DNA of 10,573 nt from Burkholderiales bacterium (GTDB lineage Bacteria > Pseudomonadota > Gammaproteobacteria > Burkholderiales > Burkholderiaceae_E): positions 1 through 10,573 of the forward strand of contig JAIYAG010000388.1 in assembly GCA_027489195.1 (NCBI GenBank), in the 5' to 3' direction. Shown here one piece after another: positions 6,365-10,573 of this stretch. The notes beneath the pieces are model-generated. The model was not told the origin of the DNA, did no database searches, and saw nothing but the letters and a program-made list of their open reading frames with translations. Within the stretch, counting starts at the first letter, position 1. Every line of letters begins with the position of its first letter. The translations under genes and the position numbers were made by a program.

Positions 6365-7969
6365 ATGACACACGCTCGATTCCCTTCGGCGAGACTGCTC
6401 GCCCTGACCGCATTGACCGCGACGCTCGCCGCATGCGGCGGGGGTGGCGACACGCCGGCCCCCACCGCCGTCCTGGGCGCCAGCCAGACCGCAGCACCGC
6501 CCGCGGCCGCCGCGCCCGCTCCGGCACCCGCGCCCGCCGCCCAGTCGACGCAGACCATGCCCAAGACGACCATCGTCGGCATGGCGAGCACCCTCCCCGG
6601 CTTCTCGAGCCTGGTCGCGGCCCTGCAGTTCGCGAGCGAAGGCGGCGACCTGGTGTCGCTCCTCTCCGCCCCGGGCACCTTCACCGTGTTCGCACCGACC
6701 GACGAGGCGTTCGACGCGCTCGCGCGCGAACTGACCCGCAACCCGGCCGCGACCGCCGCGGACCTGCTCGTCCCCGCGAACAAGGCGCTGGTCCGCGCGG
6801 TGCTGCAGTACCACGTGCTGGGCGCCACGGTGCGCAAGGCCGATGTGCCGCTCGGTGCGGCGATCGACCCGGTGCTCGCCGGCAACGACACCTTCCGCAT
6901 CGATGCGGCCGGCGACGCGCTGGTGATCACCGACGCACGATTCCGCACGTCGCGCATCGTCGCGACCGACGTCACCGCGACCAACGGCGTGATCCATGTG
7001 ATCGACCGGGTGATCCTGCCGGCCGCCCCCGCCGCCGACCGCACCATCGTCGAGATCGCCGCGGGCAACGAGAACCTGTCGAGCCTCGTGGCCGCGCTGA
7101 AGTTCGCCAGCAACGACGGCGACCTGGTCTCGCTGCTGTCGGGGCCGGGCACGTTCACCGTCTTCGCGCCGACCAATGCCGCGTTCGACGCGCTGGCCCG
7201 CGAGCTGACCGGCAATGCGGGCGCGACCGCCGCCGACCTGCTGGTGCCCGCGAACAAGGCGCTGGTCCGCGACGTGCTGCGCTACCACGCGCTCGTCAGC
7301 GAGGTCTTCGCCGCGCAGCTGAAATCGGGTCGTGCCATCGAGCCCGCGCTCGGCTCCAACTCGTACTTCAAGGTGGAGCTGGGCGGCGCGCGTCCGGTGA
7401 TCGTCGACGGCCGCGGCCGGAGCACGAACATCGTCGCGACCGACATCGACGCGACCAACGGCGTGGTGCACCTCCTCGACCGCGTGATCCTGCCGGCCAA
7501 CGTGTCGATCGTGCAGCTCGCTGCCGGTGCGCCGCAGTTCTCGAGCCTGGTCGCTGCACTGCAGTTCGCCAGCGTCGACGGTGATCTCGTCGCCGCGCTG
7601 TCCGGACCGGGCACGTTCACCGTGCTCGCGCCGACCAACGCCGCGTTCGATGCGCTCGCCCGCGAGCTGACCCACAACCCGCAGGCTACCGCCGCCGCGC
7701 TGCTGGTGCCCGCCAACCGCGCGCTGGTCCGGTCGGTGCTCGAGTACCACGTGCTCGGCGCCCGCGCGCTTCGCGCAGAGGTCCCGCTCGGCACGCCGAT
7801 CGATCCGCTGCTGGCCGGCACGGCGAGCTTCGTCGTGAATGCGCGCCCCGCGGGGCTCGTGGTCACCGATGCCCGGAACCGGGACGCCAACGTCATCGCG
7901 ACGGATCTCTTCGCGAACAACGGCGTGGTGCATGCGATCGATCGGGTGATCCTGCCTCCGGCGCACTGA
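6365..7969 (+). CDS. Lipoprotein with three FAS1 (fasciclin) domains
   Basis: This 534-residue protein starts with a signal peptide and lipobox LAAC (21-24, lipidated C24), followed by GGGG and an Ala/Pro-rich linker to about residue 65. Three FAS1 domains follow at about 69-219, 227-377 and 381-531. Each shows the family H1 motif (TVFAPTDEAF at 106-115, TVFAPTNAAF at 265-274, TVLAPTNAAF at 419-428), the central YH (149-150, 307-308, 461-462) and the H2 motif (ATNGVIHVIDRVILP at 205-219 and its counterparts). FAS1 domains are adhesion modules, so an envelope-anchored surface or periplasmic adhesion/scaffold role is expected; the ligand is unknown. Many bacterial FAS1 proteins have a single domain, so three in one lipoprotein is fairly large. 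The start is fixed by a consensus ribosome-binding site. It is transcribed away from the catabolic operon and is probably separately terminated from the next gene. Confidence 0.92.
   Translation: MTHARFPSARLLALTALTATLAACGGGGDTPAPTAVLGASQTAAPPAAAAPAPAPAPAAQSTQTMPKTTIVGMASTLPGFSSLVAALQFASEGGDLVSLLSAPGTFTVFAPTDEAFDALARELTRNPAATAADLLVPANKALVRAVLQYHVLGATVRKADVPLGAAIDPVLAGNDTFRIDAAGDALVITDARFRTSRIVATDVTATNGVIHVIDRVILPAAPAADRTIVEIAAGNENLSSLVAALKFASNDGDLVSLLSGPGTFTVFAPTNAAFDALARELTGNAGATAADLLVPANKALVRDVLRYHALVSEVFAAQLKSGRAIEPALGSNSYFKVELGGARPVIVDGRGRSTNIVATDIDATNGVVHLLDRVILPANVSIVQLAAGAPQFSSLVAALQFASVDGDLVAALSGPGTFTVLAPTNAAFDALARELTHNPQATAAALLVPANRALVRSVLEYHVLGARALRAEVPLGTPIDPLLAGTASFVVNARPAGLVVTDARNRDANVIATDLFANNGVVHAIDRVILPPAH
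6569..7957 (+). repeat. Three tandem FAS1 coding repeats
   Basis: The DNA encoding the three FAS1 domains is an internal tandem repeat with a period of roughly 460-475 bp (motif spacing 159 then 154 codons). Long identical blocks are visible, for example the segments encoding GPGTFTVFAPTNAAFDALAREL in units 2 and 3 and LVPANKALVR in units 1 and 2. It reflects intragenic duplication and could recombine. Confidence 0.8.
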
Positions 7970-7978
7970 GCGCAGACA

Positions 7979-8011
7979 GGCACCGGCGCGTCCTCGAGAC
8001 ACGCCGGTGCC
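7979..8011 (+). terminator. Hairpin after the FAS1 gene
   Basis: GGCACCGGCG (7979-7988) and CGCCGGTGCC (8002-8011) form a perfect 10-bp stem with a 13-nt loop, beginning 9 nt after the FAS1 stop codon. No T-run follows, so termination is inferred from position. It suggests that the FAS1 and CsgG-like genes are separate transcription units, or that read-through is reduced. Confidence 0.6.
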
Positions 8012-8106
8012 CGGGACGGCGACCATATCCTCCGGATGACTGAGGACGCGGACGGCACGGTGTTGTAACCTTTGGAGACGTGCGCCCCGCCTGGGCCGCA
8101 GAGTCC

Positions 8107-8110
8107 GAGG
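8107..8110 (+). promoter_or_regulatory. Candidate ribosome-binding site (GAGG) for the CsgG-like gene
   Basis: GAGG lies 9 nt before the GTG at 8120. Nothing comparable precedes the other candidate start (ATG 8195), so this short site is the main reason to prefer the GTG start. Confidence 0.45.
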
Positions 8111-8119
8111 ACCCCACCC

Positions 8120-9130
8120 GTGAACACCCTTAGCCAGCCCACGTTCCGTCCCGCAGACAGCAGCCCGCAGCACCCTGCATCGCCGACCCCTTCGATGTGG
8201 GGCGCCCGCCTCGCCCTGCTCGGCGCATCGGTCGTCCTCGCGGCCTGCCAGGCCACCACGCCCACCCTCGGCGGCGGCCAGGGCGGCACGGTCGCGACCG
8301 GCTCGGCGGGCGGCGCCAATGCCACCGGCGCGAACCCGCAGCTCGAGACCTGCACCGAGACGCTGGGCACGGTGGGGGTCGACGAGGACACCCGCGCGCC
8401 CTGGTACTTCGACCTGCAGAGCCGCCGGCTCGGGCCGACCACGCCGGTGCTGCGGATGATGATCCAGCAGTCGAACTGCTTCGTCGTCGTCGAGCGCGGC
8501 GCGTCGATGAACAACGTGATGCGCGAGCGCTCGCTCGAGCGCTCGGGCGAGACGCGTCCGGGCAGCAATTTCGGCCCCGGCCAGCTGGTCTCGGCCGACT
8601 ACACCATCGCCCCCAGCGTGCAGTTCGCCGCCAAGGGGACGCAGGGCGTGAACCTCGGCGGCTTCGGCGCGATCGGCAGCGCGATCGGTGCGGTGGCCGG
8701 CAGCGTCAAGGCCAACGAGGCGGCGACCACGCTGCTGATGGTCGACAACCGCTCGGGCGTGCAGCTCGCCGCCGCCCAGGGCTCGGCAAAGAGCTGGGAC
8801 GTCGGCGGCGTGGTCGGCCTGTTCTCGGGCCTGGGCGCCGTGGGCGGCGGCTACAGCAACACGCCCGAGGGCCGCATCGTGGTGGCCGCGCTGATGGACT
8901 CGTACAACCAGCTGGTGAAGGCGGCCCGCAACTACCGCGCGCAGCAGGTGCGAGGCGGCCTGGGGACGGGCGGCACGCTCGGGGTGCAGGGCGGCTCGAC
9001 GCCCGCCTCGCAGCCGCTGCAGCCGGCGGCCGCGCCGACACCGCCGGCCGGGACCCCGCCGCCGCCGCCGCGGCCGTCGACCACGACCCGCCCCCCGGCT
9101 CCGCCGACCACGCAGCCCAAGAAGCAGTGA
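8120..9130 (+). CDS. CsgG/HfaB-family outer-membrane lipoprotein
   Basis: The protein (336 residues from GTG 8120) has a hydrophobic signal ending in the lipobox LAAC (C43), so it should be lipidated and placed in the outer membrane. The body resembles CsgG/HfaB proteins, which form secretion channels or anchors for curli and holdfast. It has the conserved region NCFVVVERGASMNNVMRER (119-137), then SNFGPGQLVSADYTIAPSV (149-167), and two glycine-rich segments around 180-195 and 228-245 followed by a C-terminal helix. The last 45 or so residues are Pro/Thr/Ala-rich, a tail not seen in classical CsgG. Start choice is uncertain: GTG 8120 has a GAGG site but a long polar leader, whereas ATG 8195 has no clear site but gives a compact lipoprotein signal with C18. 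No curli or holdfast partner genes are adjacent. Confidence 0.8.
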   Translation: MNTLSQPTFRPADSSPQHPASPTPSMWGARLALLGASVVLAACQATTPTLGGGQGGTVATGSAGGANATGANPQLETCTETLGTVGVDEDTRAPWYFDLQSRRLGPTTPVLRMMIQQSNCFVVVERGASMNNVMRERSLERSGETRPGSNFGPGQLVSADYTIAPSVQFAAKGTQGVNLGGFGAIGSAIGAVAGSVKANEAATTLLMVDNRSGVQLAAAQGSAKSWDVGGVVGLFSGLGAVGGGYSNTPEGRIVVAALMDSYNQLVKAARNYRAQQVRGGLGTGGTLGVQGGSTPASQPLQPAAAPTPPAGTPPPPPRPSTTTRPPAPPTTQPKKQ

Positions 9131-9135
9131 CGCCG

Positions 9136-9160
9136 CGGCGGCGGCGGCCTGCCGCCGCCG
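9136..9160. terminator. GC hairpin between convergent CsgG-like and ppk genes
   Basis: CGGCGGCGGC (9136-9145) and GCCGCCGCCG (9151-9160) form a perfect 10-bp stem with a 5-nt loop, 5 nt after the stop of the CsgG-like gene and 28 nt from the stop of the convergent polyphosphate kinase gene. There is no T-run; a role in both directions is inferred from position. Confidence 0.55.
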
Positions 9161-9188
9161 TCCGGACCGTCCTGCGGATCTCCCGGCC

Positions 9189-10573
9189 CTATTTCTCCGC
9201 CAGCTTCGCGAGCAGCGCCTGCTGCGAGACGATCGTGCGCGGGCCACGCGGGCGCCGGCGGGTGTAGGTCCCTTCGGCATCCATCGTCCAGGCCGACGCG
9301 TTGTCGCGCAGATGGACCGAGATGCCCTCGGACAGCACGCGCGCCTTGAGCCTGCGGTCGCGGACCGGGAAGGCCACCTCGACGCGCCGGTACAGGTTGC
9401 GGCCCATCCAGTCGGCCGACGCGAGCCAGACCTCGTCGCGTCCGTCGGCATGGAAGTGGTAGATCCGGCTGTGCTCGAGGAATCGGCCGATCACCGAGCG
9501 CACGCGGATCGTCTTCGACAGGCCCGGAACGCCCGGGCGCAGCGCGCAGACCCCGCGCACGATCAGGTCGATCTTCACGCCGTCCTGGCTCGCCTGGTAG
9601 AGCGCCTCGATCACCGTCGGGTCGAGCAGCGCGTTGACCTTGGCGGCGATGTAGGCGCGGCGCCCGGCGCGGGCGGCCTCGGCCTCGCGGCGGATGGCCA
9701 TCAGCACGTGCGCGGCCAGCGTGAACGGCGCCTGCAGCAGGCAGCGCAGCTCGATGCCCCGGCCGGTGCCGGTCAGGCGGCGGAACACCTCGTGGACGTC
9801 GGCGCAGATCTCGGGGTCGGCGGTGAACAGGCCGAAGTCCTCGTAGAGCCGCGCGGTGCTCGGATGGTAGTTGCCGGTGCCCAGGTGCGCGTAGCGCTTG
9901 AGCACCCCGTCCTCGCGGCGCAGCAGCAGTGCGAGCTTGGCATGCGTCTTGTGGCCGACGACGCCGTAGACGACATGCGCGCCGGCCTCCTCGAGCCGCG
10001 ACGCCCAGTTGATGTTGGCCTCCTCGTCGAAGCGCGCCATCAGCTCGACGACGACGGTGACCTCCTTGCCGGCGCGCGCCGCCGCCACCAGCGACTCCAT
10101 CAGCGCGGAGTCGGCGCCGGTGCGATAGATCGTCTGCTTGATCGCGACGACCTTGGGGTCGACCGCAGCGCTGCGCAGGAAGTCCATCACCGGCACGAAG
10201 GACTCGTACGGATGGTGCAGCAGCACGTCCTGCCGGCGGATCGCGGCGAACAGGTCGCGCCGGACGATCGGCGCCGGCAAGCCGGGCTCGTAGGACGGGA
10301 ACTTCAGCTCGGGCCGGTCGACCAGGTCGATCACCTGCTGCAGCCGCACGAGATTCACCGGCCCGTCGACACGGAAGCAGTCCTGCGTGCCGAGGTCGAA
10401 CTCGTTCATCAGCCGCTGCAGCACCTGCTCGCCCATGCCGGCCGACACCTCGAGCCGCACCTCGTCGCCGTAGTGGCGCTGCGTGAGCTCGGTGTGCAGC
10501 GCCTCGCGCAGGTCGGTGATCTCTTCCTCGTCGACGAACAGCTCGCTGTTGCGCGTCACGCGGAACTGGTTGA
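9189..10573 (-). CDS. ppk1: Polyphosphate kinase 1, C-terminal two thirds (5' end outside window)
   Basis: PPK1 reversibly polymerises the gamma-phosphate of ATP into inorganic polyphosphate. About 460 residues are visible of a usual ~690, and the frame stays open to the window edge (NQFRVTRNSEL precedes the first internal GTG). Numbered from that GTG (10559), the visible core has FPSYEP (87-92), HHPYESF (115-121) and VAIKQTIYRTG (138-148). The autophosphorylated catalytic His is H206 (GHKTHAKLALL), followed by YAHLGTGNYHP (223-233). The second active-site His is H363 (FLEHSRIYHF), followed by SADWMGRNLYRRVEVAFP (381-398). All key residues are present, so the enzyme looks functional. Ppk often neighbours ppx or the pho genes, but those would lie beyond the right edge. 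Confidence 0.95.
   Translation of the reverse strand, partial: NQFRVTRNSELFVDEEEITDLREALHTELTQRHYGDEVRLEVSAGMGEQVLQRLMNEFDLGTQDCFRVDGPVNLVRLQQVIDLVDRPELKFPSYEPGLPAPIVRRDLFAAIRRQDVLLHHPYESFVPVMDFLRSAAVDPKVVAIKQTIYRTGADSALMESLVAAARAGKEVTVVVELMARFDEEANINWASRLEEAGAHVVYGVVGHKTHAKLALLLRREDGVLKRYAHLGTGNYHPSTARLYEDFGLFTADPEICADVHEVFRRLTGTGRGIELRCLLQAPFTLAAHVLMAIRREAEAARAGRRAYIAAKVNALLDPTVIEALYQASQDGVKIDLIVRGVCALRPGVPGLSKTIRVRSVIGRFLEHSRIYHFHADGRDEVWLASADWMGRNLYRRVEVAFPVRDRRLKARVLSEGISVHLRDNASAWTMDAEGTYTRRRPRGPRTIVSQQALLAKLAEK

Noticed and set aside
9055..9075. CCG-type microsatellite near the end of the CsgG-like gene
   Set aside because: It encodes a run of prolines inside a Pro-rich tail in a GC-rich genome; no evidence of length variation can be seen from one sequence.
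6341..9451. A 1036-codon open frame on the minus strand across the FAS1 and CsgG-like genes into ppk
   Set aside because: Its codons are exact reverse complements of the plus-strand codons (same phase), so it needs TTA, CTA or TCA codons in the real genes to be interrupted, and these are very rare at this GC content. The predicted product is Arg/Gly/Ala-rich with no recognisable domain.

Overview
The window is very GC-rich and has the gene content and codon habits of a betaproteobacterium, most likely a Burkholderiales member (Comamonadaceae or the Rubrivivax/Leptothrix group). This is inferred from the high-potential iron-sulfur protein, the glycine-zipper and CsgG-like lipoproteins, PPK1 and the style of the catabolic operon; no rRNA or marker gene is present to prove it. 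I see no tRNA, insertion sequence, integrase, CRISPR array or phage gene.

Left edge (1-856): the 3' end of a glycine-zipper outer-membrane protein gene (+) converges on a small periplasmic high-potential iron-sulfur protein gene (-), with a perfect 10-bp hairpin between them.

Centre (857-6097, all minus strand): a four-gene catabolic-type operon. In transcription order it encodes a DUF2817/M14-like zinc hydrolase (6097-5003), a thiamine-diphosphate enzyme of the acetolactate synthase/benzoylformate decarboxylase superfamily (4938-3382), an MFS carboxylate-type transporter (3374-2085) and an acyl-CoA dehydrogenase (2014-857). The gaps are 64, 7 and 70 nt. The set suggests uptake and breakdown of an unidentified organic acid or amide/ester. 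No regulator lies within it. A 22-codon ORF with a purine-rich ribosome-binding site sits directly ahead of the first gene.

Right half (6098-9130, plus strand): a 267-bp divergent control region with stacked inverted repeats, then a lipoprotein with three FAS1 (fasciclin) domains, a hairpin, and a CsgG/HfaB-family outer-membrane lipoprotein with a proline-rich tail. Both products are probably cell-surface proteins. Right edge (9189-10573, minus strand): the C-terminal two thirds of polyphosphate kinase 1, convergent with the CsgG-like gene across a GC-rich hairpin.

The least explained parts are the four-gene operon, whose substrate is unknown, and the alternative stem-loops/operators directly upstream of the FAS1 gene.
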